Origin: Nocardioides ochotonae
GTDB taxonomy: Bacteria > Actinomycetota > Actinomycetes > Propionibacteriales > Nocardioidaceae
DNA: 64,000 nt
NCBI RefSeq assembly: GCF_011420305.2
Contig: NZ_CP061769.1
Span: forward strand, 788,501 to 852,500
Reading direction: 5' to 3'
In this document: positions 8,572-16,085 of the stretch, one piece after another
How the letters are laid out: each line of letters opens with the position of its first letter
Position numbering within the stretch: position 1 is the stretch's first letter
The notes under the pieces: model-generated
Database searches by the model: none
Told to the model about the DNA's origin: nothing
Seen by the model: the letters and a program-made list of their open reading frames with translations, nothing else
Position numbers and translations under genes: made by a program

Positions 8572-9171
8572 ATGCACTCGACCACCCCCACCACCGGTCC
8601 CACCACCGCGGAACCCCGCCGCATGACCGGCCCGCTGCGCCACGCCGTACGACTCGCGGCCCGCGTCGTCGGCGCCGGCGCCCTCGCCGTCACCCTGCTC
8701 GGGGTCGCGCCGACCCCGCCCGCCGAGGCCGCCTCCGGCGTGACCCTGCAGGCTGTGGCGCCCGCCGCCAGCAAGAAGCCCGCCGCGCGCAAGAAGCAGG
8801 AGCGTCGCATCGGCAAGGCGATCTCCGTCGCGCGCAACCAGATCGGCGACCGCTACCGCTACGGCGCCACCGGGCCCGACGCCTTCGACTGCTCCGGGCT
8901 GACCAGCTATGCCTTCCGCAAGGCGGGCATCAAGGGGATCCCGCGGACCTCCTCGGCGCAGGCCGGCTGGGCCAAGCGGATCTCGCGCTCGAAGATGCGC
9001 CGCGGCGACCTGGTCTTCTTCCACAACGGCGGCCGCGTCTACCACGTCGGCATCTTCACCGGCGTCAAGGACGGCAAGCGCCGCATCATCCACGCGCCGT
9101 CGACCGGCAAGCGCGTGCAGGCGGCGAAGATCTGGACCGACTCCTGGTTCGCGGGCACCGCGCGCCGCTGA
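8572..9171 (+). CDS. NlpC/P60 peptidoglycan endopeptidase, secreted
   Basis: The 199-residue protein has a signal peptide (hydrophobic AARVVGAGALAVTLLGVAPT, cleavage near AEA-AS), a short Lys/Ala linker, and a C-terminal NlpC/P60 domain. The catalytic Cys lies in AFDCSGLTSYAF, the His in YHVGIF, and a third polar residue in IIHAPSTG. It should cleave D-gamma-Glu-mDAP bonds in the cell wall. The ydaO riboswitch immediately upstream implies repression by c-di-AMP, linking wall hydrolysis to turgor/osmotic state. This architecture is well known in Streptomyces and mycobacteria. Confidence 0.93.
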   Translation: MHSTTPTTGPTTAEPRRMTGPLRHAVRLAARVVGAGALAVTLLGVAPTPPAEAASGVTLQAVAPAASKKPAARKKQERRIGKAISVARNQIGDRYRYGATGPDAFDCSGLTSYAFRKAGIKGIPRTSSAQAGWAKRISRSKMRRGDLVFFHNGGRVYHVGIFTGVKDGKRRIIHAPSTGKRVQAAKIWTDSWFAGTARR

Positions 9172-9176
9172 CGCAC

Positions 9177-9965
9177 TCAGGGGACGGGTGAGGGCTCCGC
9201 GTCGGCGTCGGTGAACGGCCGGCCGCCGCCGAAGGAGTCGCTCACCTGCCCCGCGTCCAGCACGCGGTACGGCGCCGGCGAGCTCGCCGCGCGTCGGGCC
9301 AGCTCCTCCAGCGGCACCGGCCCGCGCGAGGCGACGAGCAGCAGGTTGCCCCCGCGCCGGCCCCGCAGCGTCGCCGGCTCGGCGCTCAGCATCAGCCGCG
9401 GCAGGCTCTCGCGCACCGCCGCCACCACCCGCCGGGTCCACGCGAACGGCGCCCGGTCGGCGAGGTTGAGCAGCAGCAGGCCCTGCGCGCCGAGCACCTC
9501 CGCCGCCACCGCCGCGGCCTCGCGGGTGACCAGGTCACCCGGCACGCGCCCCTCGGCGTACGCGTCGACGACGATGACGTCGGCGCTCTCCGGGCGCAGC
9601 GCCGCCAGGCCCGTGCGGCCGTCCACCGGGCGCACCTTGATCCCGCTGCGCGCCGGCAGCGGCAGCTCCGCGCGCACCCGCTCGGTCACGTGCACGGCCG
9701 GCTCGAGCACGATCTGCGCCGACCGCGGCCGGGTCGCCGCCACGTAGCGCGGCAGCGTCATCGCCGCCCCGCCCACGTGCACCACCCGCACCGGCTCACC
9801 CGCCGGCGCGCACGCGTCGAGCACGTCGCCGATGCGTCGTACGTAGTCGAAGGCCAGCCGGGTCGGGTCCTCGAGGTCGACGTGGGACTGCTCGTGCCCG
9901 TCGAGGCGCAGCACGAACGACCCCGCCCGCTCGGTCGGCACGATCTCGAGAGTCCCGGTGTCCAC
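9177..9965 (-). CDS. Spermidine synthase-like SAM-dependent methyltransferase fold protein
   Basis: The 262-residue protein has the Rossmann-like core of spermidine synthases: VVHVGGAAMTLPRYVAATRP (motif I, glycine-rich), an acidic strand end IVLEPAV, and ADVIVVDAYAEGRVP for motif near the active site. The polyamine-synthase signature with two catalytic Asp residues is weakly conserved (D in VVDAYA), and actinobacterial relatives are usually annotated only as spermidine synthase-like or fused. GTG at 9965 is taken as start because conserved sequence begins there. It is convergent with the NlpC gene, ending 5 bp after its stop. Confidence 0.8.
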   Translation of the reverse strand: MDTGTLEIVPTERAGSFVLRLDGHEQSHVDLEDPTRLAFDYVRRIGDVLDACAPAGEPVRVVHVGGAAMTLPRYVAATRPRSAQIVLEPAVHVTERVRAELPLPARSGIKVRPVDGRTGLAALRPESADVIVVDAYAEGRVPGDLVTREAAAVAAEVLGAQGLLLLNLADRAPFAWTRRVVAAVRESLPRLMLSAEPATLRGRRGGNLLLVASRGPVPLEELARRAASSPAPYRVLDAGQVSDSFGGGRPFTDADAEPSPVP

Positions 9966-10053
9966 GGGCCCATCCTCGCAGCCATGCCCGGCCGCGCCGC
10001 GCCACGTCGCAGCAGGGTCTACGCCCGTCTCGCCGCCGTTACGCTTCCGCTCA

Positions 10054-10713
10054 ATGCTCAGTGTCCTGGCGCTCGTGATCCCGCTGGCCTTCGCCGGCGC
10101 GATCAGCCCGGTCATGCTCACCGAGCAGACCGTGCTGCTGGCCGGGCGCAACGGCCGCCGCGTCGCGGCGAGCTACGCCCTCGGGGTCGCCACGACCTTG
10201 CTGGTGCTCCTGTCGCTCCTGGTCCTCTTCGGCAGGTCCATCGCGCTGCCGAAGGAGCCCAGCCTCAGCGCCTCGCTCGACATCGTCCTCGGCACCCTTC
10301 TCGTGCTCATCGCCGCCGTGCTCCGGTACCGCCGGCCGCGGTCCCCGAAGCCCGAGAAGTCGCGGGAGCGCGGCGGGCTCAGCCCGAGCCGAGCGCTGGG
10401 CTTCGGCGTGTTCTCGATGGCGACGAACTTCACGACGCTGGCGGTCATGGTCCCCATCGCCAAGGAGATCGCCGCCAGCCACCTCGACGTGCTCGCCCGT
10501 CTGATCGTGCTCGCCGTCGTGGTCGTCGTGGCGGCGGTGCCGGCCTGGCTGCCGCTCGCGATGACCCTGGTGGCGCCCGGTCCCACCCGTCGCGGTCTGC
10601 AGGCGCTGGGCGACTTCATCGACACCCGCGGTCGGTTGGTCACGGTGCTGCTCCTGGCCGCGGTAGGCCTCTTCCTGGTGGTCCGCGGCATCGTGCGCAT
10701 GGTCGGTCTCTGA
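10054..10713 (+). CDS. GAP-family multi-pass membrane protein
   Basis: A 219-residue protein with six predicted membrane segments: N-terminal MLSVLALVIPLAFAGAISPVMLTEQTVLLAG, a cytoplasmic Arg/Lys loop (RYRRPRSPKPEKSRERG), then FSMATNFTTLAVMVPIAKEI and a C-terminal pair. The ISP motif in helix 1 and the overall layout resemble the GAP (Sap, sulfolipid-addressing protein)/LysE-like transporters of mycobacteria. A small-molecule or lipid exporter is plausible but not demonstrated. It is divergent from the spermidine synthase-like gene. Confidence 0.75.
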   Translation: MLSVLALVIPLAFAGAISPVMLTEQTVLLAGRNGRRVAASYALGVATTLLVLLSLLVLFGRSIALPKEPSLSASLDIVLGTLLVLIAAVLRYRRPRSPKPEKSRERGGLSPSRALGFGVFSMATNFTTLAVMVPIAKEIAASHLDVLARLIVLAVVVVVAAVPAWLPLAMTLVAPGPTRRGLQALGDFIDTRGRLVTVLLLAAVGLFLVVRGIVRMVGL

Positions 10714-10724
10714 GGCCGACAGGG

Positions 10725-10761
10725 CCCGTTGTCCGCAGATCTGGGTAGAGGGGTTGGCCGT
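10725..10761 (+). repeat. 37-bp direct repeat, copy 1 (right after the GAP gene)
   Basis: This 37-bp block begins CCCGTTGTCCGCAGATCTGG and ends TTGGCCGT. It is identical to the copy at 12483-12519 at 35 of 37 positions. The two copies are in the same orientation and flank the acyl-CoA synthetase gene. Here the inner nonamer is TTGTCCGCA, one base off the actinobacterial DnaA box. Confidence 0.85.
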
Positions 10762-10769
10762 AACCCGCG

Positions 10770-12389
10770 TCAGGCGGGGGTGGGGGCGTGCTCGCTCGCG
10801 ACCGCCTTGGCCCAGCGGTAGTCGGCCTTGCCGGCGGGGGTGCGCTTGACCTCGGGGACGACGACCAGGTCGCGGGGGACCTTGTAGCCGGCCAGCGACT
10901 CGCGCGCGTGGCGTTGGACGTCCTCGAGCTGCGGCTCGCGGCCCTCCCGCGGGGAGACGACGGCGGCGACCCGCTCGCCGAGCCGCTCGTCGGGGATGGC
11001 GACGACGAGGACGTCGGCGATGTCGGGGTGGCCGTGGAGGACGTTCTCGACCTCCTCGACGTAGACCTTCTCCCCGCCGGTGTTGATGCACTGCGAGCCG
11101 CGGCCGAGGAAGACGATCGAGCCGTCGTGGTCGCGGTAGCCCATGTCGCCCAGCACCGAGCAGCGCCGCCCGTCGGGCAGTGTGCGGAACGTGCGGGCGG
11201 TCTTCTCCTCGTCCTTGTAGTAGCCCTGGGGGACCGGGCCGAGGCGGGCGATGAGGCCGACGTTCTCGGGTCCGGCGGGCACCTCGGCGAGCGTGTCGTC
11301 GACGACGAGCATCTTGTCGGTGGCCGGCACCCGCAGGTTGCCCCGCTCGTCCAGCGTGATCTCGCCGTCGTTGCCCGACTCCGAGGCGCCGAAGTTGTCG
11401 CGCTGCATCGCGCCGGGCGCGAGCGCCTTGAACCGGTCGCGGCAGGCTTGGGACCAGATCGCCCCGCCGGAGGTGATCATGAACAGCGCGGAGTAGTCGA
11501 CCGCGTCCTGGCGGCGCTCCATCTCATCGGCCAGCGGCATGCCCATTGCGTCGCCGACGATGAGCAGGCTCTGCAGGCCGTCGTGCGCGATGCCGTCGAC
11601 GATCCTCGCCGGGTCGAAGTCACGGAGCATGACCAGCCGGCCGCCGAAGATGAAGTAGAAGAACATCGCGTACGACGCCGCGCCGTGCATCAGCGGGGCC
11701 GCGATGAGGAACGAGATCGGGGGCATCGCCTGGGCGGCCGCCGCGACGGCGGCGAGGTCGGGGTGGGCGTCGCCGTAGGGGTTGCCGCCCGAGAGCGGCT
11801 TGTGGAAGAGGTCGTCGTGGGTCCAGACGACGCCCTTCGGGTAGCCCGTGGTGCCGCCGGTGTAGAGGATGTAGTGCTCCTCCCCGGTGCGCTCGGCGAA
11901 GTCCCGCTCGGCCGGCTGGTCGCGCCAGCCGGCGAGGTCGACGAGCGCGACACCGCGCTCGCCGGCCGCGGACACGAGCGCCGCGTCGGGCTGCCCGGCG
12001 ACGTACACGGTGCGGAGCTGGGGGAGGCGGTCGAGGATCGAGGCGAGCACCTGCTGGTGGGCGGTCTCCTCGACGACGACGGCGACGCTGTCGGAGTTGG
12101 TGAAGAGGTACTCCAGCTCCGCGGCGGTGTAGCGGTAGTTCACGTTGATCGGCACCGCGCGGATCTTGAGCAGGCCGACCATCGAGGTGACGTGCTCGAC
12201 GCTGTTCTTGAGGAAGATCGCGACGTGCTCACCCGGCGCGACGCCGTGTGCCGCGAAGAGGTGGCCGACCTGGGTGGCCTCGCGGTCGAACTCGGCGTAG
12301 GTCAGGTCACGACCCTCGTAGGTGAGGGCGACCCGCTCGGGCACGGCGTCGGCGACGGTCTCGAACACGGAGGCCAGGTTGAACTTCAT
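10770..12389 (-). CDS. Acyl-CoA synthetase (AMP-forming, FadD-like)
   Basis: ANL-superfamily enzyme of 539 residues that activates a carboxylic acid to acyl-AMP and then acyl-CoA. The P-loop-like motif YTGGTTGYPKGV is near residue 175, the core motif GASESGNDGEITLDERG near 335, the hinge-type D-x-GYRDHDGSIVFLGR near 415, and the C-terminal catalytic Lys in PAGKADYRW. The motif sequence resembles fatty-acyl/steroid CoA ligases of actinobacteria. It stands alone, transcribed opposite to the tad operon, and is bracketed by 37-bp direct repeats. Substrate unknown. Confidence 0.92.
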   Translation of the reverse strand: MKFNLASVFETVADAVPERVALTYEGRDLTYAEFDREATQVGHLFAAHGVAPGEHVAIFLKNSVEHVTSMVGLLKIRAVPINVNYRYTAAELEYLFTNSDSVAVVVEETAHQQVLASILDRLPQLRTVYVAGQPDAALVSAAGERGVALVDLAGWRDQPAERDFAERTGEEHYILYTGGTTGYPKGVVWTHDDLFHKPLSGGNPYGDAHPDLAAVAAAAQAMPPISFLIAAPLMHGAASYAMFFYFIFGGRLVMLRDFDPARIVDGIAHDGLQSLLIVGDAMGMPLADEMERRQDAVDYSALFMITSGGAIWSQACRDRFKALAPGAMQRDNFGASESGNDGEITLDERGNLRVPATDKMLVVDDTLAEVPAGPENVGLIARLGPVPQGYYKDEEKTARTFRTLPDGRRCSVLGDMGYRDHDGSIVFLGRGSQCINTGGEKVYVEEVENVLHGHPDIADVLVVAIPDERLGERVAAVVSPREGREPQLEDVQRHARESLAGYKVPRDLVVVPEVKRTPAGKADYRWAKAVASEHAPTPA

Positions 12390-12482
12390 GCCTGGGCACG
12401 CTAGCGAGGATCAGGGTCAAATGTGACCCGAGTCACGAAGAAAGTGCAACGTGTTCTCGTCCGCGCCGGCTGCCCGCGCGAA

Positions 12483-12519
12483 CCCGTTGTCCACAGATCT
12501 GGGTAGAGGGGCTGGCCGT
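12483..12519 (+). repeat. 37-bp direct repeat, copy 2, with a perfect DnaA-box nonamer
   Basis: Second copy of the repeat at 10725-10761, differing at two positions. It carries TTGTCCACA, the actinobacterial DnaA-box consensus, and lies 57 bp before the tadA start, so it may also belong to the tad promoter region. A single box does not make an origin. Confidence 0.85.
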
Positions 12520-12575
12520 GGTCGGCTGGCTCGCCTACGTTCTGGCCCACGAGTCACTCGGGACGGGGCCACGAC

Positions 12576-13220
12576 ATGGCGATCACCACGGCAGGGCGGC
12601 ACGCCCAGACGCGCAGTGTGCTGGTCGACCTGCTCGATGAGCGGGTGCGTGACCTCGTACGCCGCGAGGGGGTCGACCCGCAGCGCGACGCCGGGGTCGT
12701 ACGCCGGATCGCCGAGGGCGTGGTGCGCGCCCACGACGAGCGGAGCCTGACCGGGCAGGTGGAGCCGGTGCCCGACGTCGAGGTCGTGGTCGGCGAGCTG
12801 GTCGCGCGGGTGGCGGGGTTCGGGCCGCTGCAGGAGTTCCTCGACGACCCCGAGGTCGAGGAGATCTGGATCAACGATCCGTCCCGGGTGTTCGTGGCGC
12901 GCAGGGGGCGCCACGAGCTGACCAACCTGATGCTGAGCGCCGCGCAGGTGACCGAGCTGGTCGAGCGGATGTTGAAGTCCAGTGGTCGCCGGCTCGACCT
13001 GAGCCAGCCGTTCGTGGACGCGATGCTGCCCGAGGGCCATCGCCTGCACGTGGTGCTGGAGGGGATCAGCCGGGGGTTCTCCGCGGTCAACATCCGCAAG
13101 TTCGTGCTGCGCGCGGCCCGGGTCGCCGACCTGGTCGAGCTGGGGTCGATGACGCCGCGGGCGGCGGGTTTCCTGGAGGCCTCGGTGCGCGCCGGGCTCA
13201 ACATCATGGTCGCCGGTGGT
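12576..13220 (+). pseudogene. tadA: tadA/cpaF pilus ATPase, 5' part (split by integrative element)
   Basis: These 215 codons encode the N-terminal half of a type II/IV secretion ATPase of the TadA/CpaF family: VGELVARVAGFGPLQEFLDD, VEEIWINDPSRVFV, then RRLDLSQPFVDAMLPEGHRLHVV and the strand LNIMVAGG leading into Walker A. The frame is intact to the glycines of the P-loop, then enters element DNA, reads TQHMQKPGIMGAWRSGS and stops at 13286. The rest resumes at 24310. The TadA hexamer powers Tad/Flp pilus assembly at the membrane; without the P-loop lysine this product cannot hydrolyse ATP. The split is by site-specific insertion, not decay. Confidence 0.93.
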
Positions 13221-13245
13221 ACCCAACACATGCAGAAACCAGGCA
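13207..13245. other. attL, left integration junction
   Basis: Chromosomal half-site TGGTCGCCGGTGGT (13207-13220) meets the 5-bp core ACCCA (13221-13225) and then the element arm ACACATGCAGAAACCAGGCA. In the reconstructed uninterrupted site the left TGGTC is mirrored by GACCA at 24324-24328, exactly symmetrical about the centre of ACCCA, as expected for attB of a large serine integrase. The integrase start lies 31 bp after the core. Confidence 0.8.
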
Positions 13246-13255
13246 TTATGGGGGC

Positions 13256-14785
13256 ATGGCGAAGCGGAAGCCCACCCGGGCCGTGATCTACCTGCGGCTC
13301 TCGCAGGCCAGCGAGACCAGCGTGTCCATCGCCCGGCAGCGCGAGGCGTGCGAGGAGGAGGCCCGGCGGCTCGGCCTCGACGTGGTGCTCGTCGCCGTGG
13401 ACGACGGCGTCAGCGGCTCGAAGACCGCGCCGCTCGACCGGCGGGGCTTCCGGCAGGTCTGCGACCTCGACCGGCCGTGGGACGTGCTCATCGTCTGGTC
13501 CCTCGACCGGCTCGTCCGCAACATCGCGTCCTTCTGGGACACCCACAACTGGCTGGAGGCGCGGGGCAAGGCCCTCGTGCTCTGCAAGGAGCGGGTGGAC
13601 GGCTCGACCACGGTCGGCAAGATGGTGCTCGGCCTGCTCGCAGGCATCGCCCAGGTCGAGGCCGAAAACATCGCCGCGCGGGTCGCCGCCGCCCGCGCCC
13701 ACCTGCTGACCACCGGCCGCAGCGCCGGGGGCGCGACGCCGTACGGGTGGCGCAACGTGGACAACCCGGCCGGGCCCGGCAAGGTGCTCGCCAAGGACCC
13801 CGCACAGGCGCCGGTCGTGCGGCGGATCCTCACCGAGGCCGCGGGCGGCGGCACGATGTACGGGATCGCCAAGGGCCTCACCGACGACGGTGTTCCAGCG
13901 CCGTCCTGGCGCGGCGTGCCGTTCGCGCTGGGCCGCTGGCACCACAGCCAGGTCGAGCGCGTCGTCCGGCACCCGGTCTGCGCCGGGATGGTCCCGCACA
14001 ACCCCGGCAACGTGGACACGAAGCGGCGGGGCGAGGACGTGGTGCGGGACGAGCGCGGGATGCCCCGGGTCTACCCCGACCTCGCCGCCCTGCCGGTGGC
14101 GGAGTGGCGGGCGCTGGTCGCCTCGCTGGACGGCCGCGACTCCCCGCAGGCCCGGCCGCGGGCGATGAAGTCCTCGACCTCGCCGCTGCTCAGCGGCCTC
14201 ATGTGGTGCCGCTCGGAGAGGCACGACGGGCCGGTACGGATGTGGCGCGGGACGATCCAGGGCCGCGAGGGCTACGTCTGTCGGGCCAAGGGCTGCAACA
14301 TGGTGATCTCCAACTTCGAGGACGCGCTGGTCGAGCACGTCCTGGGGCGCGTCGGCGGCGACCTCCGCTGGCAGCGCGTGCAGCGGGTCGTGACCGGCGG
14401 GGAGGCCGAACTGCCGGAGATCGAGTTGGCGCTGGACGACCTCAGCGCCAAGATCCGCGCCGCCGGGTCGGCCGACGAGCGGCGTCGGCTGCGCGAGCGG
14501 GAGGACGCGCTTCTTGAACTGCGCGACGCGCGGCGGGCCGAGGGCGGGGAGGTCGAGTGGGTCCAGGTCGCCACCGACCGGACGTTCCGCGAGGACTACG
14601 AGGCCGCGGCCACCGTCGAGGAGCGCCGGGCGGTCCTGGACGACTGCGTCGAGCGGGTGGAGGTCCGGCGCGGGCGGCCGGGACGCCGGACCGCGGGGCA
14701 GATGCTGGAGCGGCTGACCCTGGTGCTCAAGCCGACGCCGACGTGGCATGACCCTGACGAGGGGTGGCTCGGCGTGGGTGCCTGA
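13256..14785 (+). CDS. int: Large serine integrase of the element
   Basis: A 509-residue large serine recombinase. The resolvase catalytic domain (about 1-150) has YLRLS with nucleophile Ser16, Arg residues in the SIARQREACEEEA helix and SLDRLVRN. The recombinase domain (about 165-280) contains GGATPYGWRNV and HSQVERVVRHPVCAG, followed by a zinc ribbon (LMWCRSERHDG with GYVCRAKGCNMVI) and a C-terminal coiled-coil (about 385-440) that controls direction. It integrates the circle into tadA, and with a recombination directionality factor would excise it. Its start is only 31 bp from attL and it lies on the tadA strand, so tad transcription should run into it. No RDF is recognised by homology; small element proteins are candidates. 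Confidence 0.96.
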   Translation: MAKRKPTRAVIYLRLSQASETSVSIARQREACEEEARRLGLDVVLVAVDDGVSGSKTAPLDRRGFRQVCDLDRPWDVLIVWSLDRLVRNIASFWDTHNWLEARGKALVLCKERVDGSTTVGKMVLGLLAGIAQVEAENIAARVAAARAHLLTTGRSAGGATPYGWRNVDNPAGPGKVLAKDPAQAPVVRRILTEAAGGGTMYGIAKGLTDDGVPAPSWRGVPFALGRWHHSQVERVVRHPVCAGMVPHNPGNVDTKRRGEDVVRDERGMPRVYPDLAALPVAEWRALVASLDGRDSPQARPRAMKSSTSPLLSGLMWCRSERHDGPVRMWRGTIQGREGYVCRAKGCNMVISNFEDALVEHVLGRVGGDLRWQRVQRVVTGGEAELPEIELALDDLSAKIRAAGSADERRRLREREDALLELRDARRAEGGEVEWVQVATDRTFREDYEAAATVEERRAVLDDCVERVEVRRGRPGRRTAGQMLERLTLVLKPTPTWHDPDEGWLGVGA

Positions 14786-14825
14786 GCGGCGCCCGGGCAG
14801 GCAGCGGTGCGCTACCGCGCGTCAC

Positions 14826-15050
14826 CTAGGGAGAGGGTCGTCGTCGCCCAACAACCTCCACGCGCTCGGGGCGGCCGTCCGCGACGTCCCCGGACGCCAC
14901 CGTGACGTCCCCCGGCAGGTGCCACCCGCCGGGCACCCGCACGACGAGGTGCCGCCCGTCCTCGTTGGTGACCTCGATCCAGCAACCCTCGGGCAGCGCG
15001 TCGAGCGCCGCCTCCAGGGCGGCCGGGTCGCCGACGTCGAGCGCGCTCAC
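14826..15050 (-). CDS. 74-residue hypothetical protein coupled to the resolvase
   Basis: Starts with GTG overlapping the resolvase stop (GTGA, 15047-15050) and encodes VSALDVGDPAALEAALDAL then PEGCWIEVTNEDGRHLVVRV and a Pro/Arg-rich tail. No domain is recognised. Beta-strand-like alternation in CWIEVTNEDGRHLVVRVPGG suggests a small folded protein. Size and position make it one candidate for the integrase directionality factor, but there is no sequence support for that. Confidence 0.6.
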   Translation of the reverse strand: MSALDVGDPAALEAALDALPEGCWIEVTNEDGRHLVVRVPGGWHLPGDVTVASGDVADGRPERVEVVGRRRPSP

Positions 15051-15628
15051 GCTGCGACGCCCGCGTAGACGCCGGTGCCCGCGATCGCGGCCTGCATCGT
15101 GCTCTTCGCGACGCCGAAGTCCTTGACCAGCCGGGCCAGCGTGACGCCGTCGCGGTGGCGCTGGCGGGCGACGCGGACCTCGTCCGGCGACAGCGCTGGC
15201 TGGCGGCCGGTGTAGGCGCCGCGGCCCTTGGCGAGGGCGATGCCCTCGGCCTGCCGGGTGCGGATCAGGTCGCGCTCCAACTCGGCGAACGCGCCCATCA
15301 CCTGCATGAGGCACCGGGCGTACGGGTCGGCGGACTCGGAGGCGTCGAAGACCAGGCCCTCCTTGATGAACTCGACACGCACGCCCCGGCCCGTCAGGTC
15401 GTCCACGGTGGCGATCAGGTCGACCAGGCTGCGGGCGAGGCGGTCCGCGGAGTAGCACCGGAGCGTGTCGCCCTCGCGGACGTAGGCCAGGCAGGCAGCG
15501 AGCCCGGGGCGGTCGCGGTCCTTGCCGCTGGCGTGGTCCTCGAACACCTTGTCGACGGTGCCGAGGTCCTGGCGGTCGAGGCGCTGGTCGGTGGACGAGA
15601 CGCGGCGGTAGCCGACGGTGGCTGTCAT
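15047..15628 (-). CDS. Small serine recombinase (resolvase/invertase family)
   Basis: The 193-residue protein has the full resolvase catalytic domain: GYRRVSS with nucleophile Ser11, DQRLDRQDLG, YSADRLARSLVDLIATVDDL, and MGAFAELERDLIRTRQAEGI on the long E helix. A short C-terminal helix-turn-helix follows (DEVRVARQRHRDGVTLARLVKDFGVAKSTMQAAI). The ATG at 15628 is preceded by a strong GGAGGACCACCC ribosome site. It is distinct from the large integrase. Resolving element multimers or acting on the nearby inverted repeat (15891-16023) are reasonable roles (inference). Confidence 0.93.
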   Translation of the reverse strand: MTATVGYRRVSSTDQRLDRQDLGTVDKVFEDHASGKDRDRPGLAACLAYVREGDTLRCYSADRLARSLVDLIATVDDLTGRGVRVEFIKEGLVFDASESADPYARCLMQVMGAFAELERDLIRTRQAEGIALAKGRGAYTGRQPALSPDEVRVARQRHRDGVTLARLVKDFGVAKSTMQAAIAGTGVYAGVAA

Positions 15629-15668
15629 GGGTGGTCCTCCTGGGTTGTCGGCCCACACAGGCCGCCTG

Positions 15669-15682
15669 GTTGAACGTTCAAC
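15669..15682. promoter_or_regulatory. Perfect 14-bp palindrome GTTGAACGTTCAAC upstream of the resolvase
   Basis: A perfectly self-complementary 14-mer lies 41 bp before the resolvase start, next to an AT-rich patch (TTCAAATATGACCACTC). It looks like a dimeric repressor operator or promoter-proximal recombinase site. The binding protein is unknown. Confidence 0.5.
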
Positions 15683-15890
15683 TTCAAATATGACCACTCT
15701 TGTGGCGTTTCGCACGTCTTCAGCGGCCCGGCACGGGTTCACCCCAGATGGCCCGGCCGCGGGCGGGCGCCGGGGCGGCCACCGGCCGCCGTCGAGAACG
15801 CCGCGCCGCACCCCGGCGGCGAACCAAGAACCGGCCACCGGCGACGCCGGTCGGGGTGGGCGCCGGGTCTCCGGGCCGAGCCCGCGGTTT

Positions 15891-16023
15891 GCGGGTTGTT
15901 TTGTTCACCGGCCAGCCGGGCCGGGCGCGTTATCTGCCTTTTCGGGTCTTCCCGTTGCTGCGTGCTGTCGTAGAAGGCAGATAACCGGCTTGGCTGGGGT
16001 AGGCGCCAAACAAAACAATCCGC
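15891..16023. repeat. Long imperfect inverted repeat, candidate element origin or recombination site
   Basis: Two arms of about 50 bp face each other. Each contains the blocks TTGTTTTGTT (15896-15905; complement at 16009-16018) and GTTATCTGCCTT (15929-15940; complement at 15974-15985), both perfect, with the same 33-bp start-to-start spacing in each arm. The outer and middle parts are GC-rich and only partly matched. Central spacer is 33 bp. It lies in a 457-bp non-coding stretch between the resolvase and the primase-polymerase stop codon. AT-rich blocks in very GC-rich DNA next to replication genes suggest an origin; a resolvase site or bidirectional terminator are alternatives. Confidence 0.7.
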
Positions 16024-16085
16024 GACACCCGGACCCCCGGGACCCGTGGTTTCGGGTTCGCCGCGGGGGTCCGGGCCGCCGTTCT

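Noticed and set aside
12483..12519. Chromosomal or element origin based on a DnaA box
   Set aside because: Only one perfect box is present, with no cluster, no dnaA/dnaN genes and no AT-rich unwinding region.
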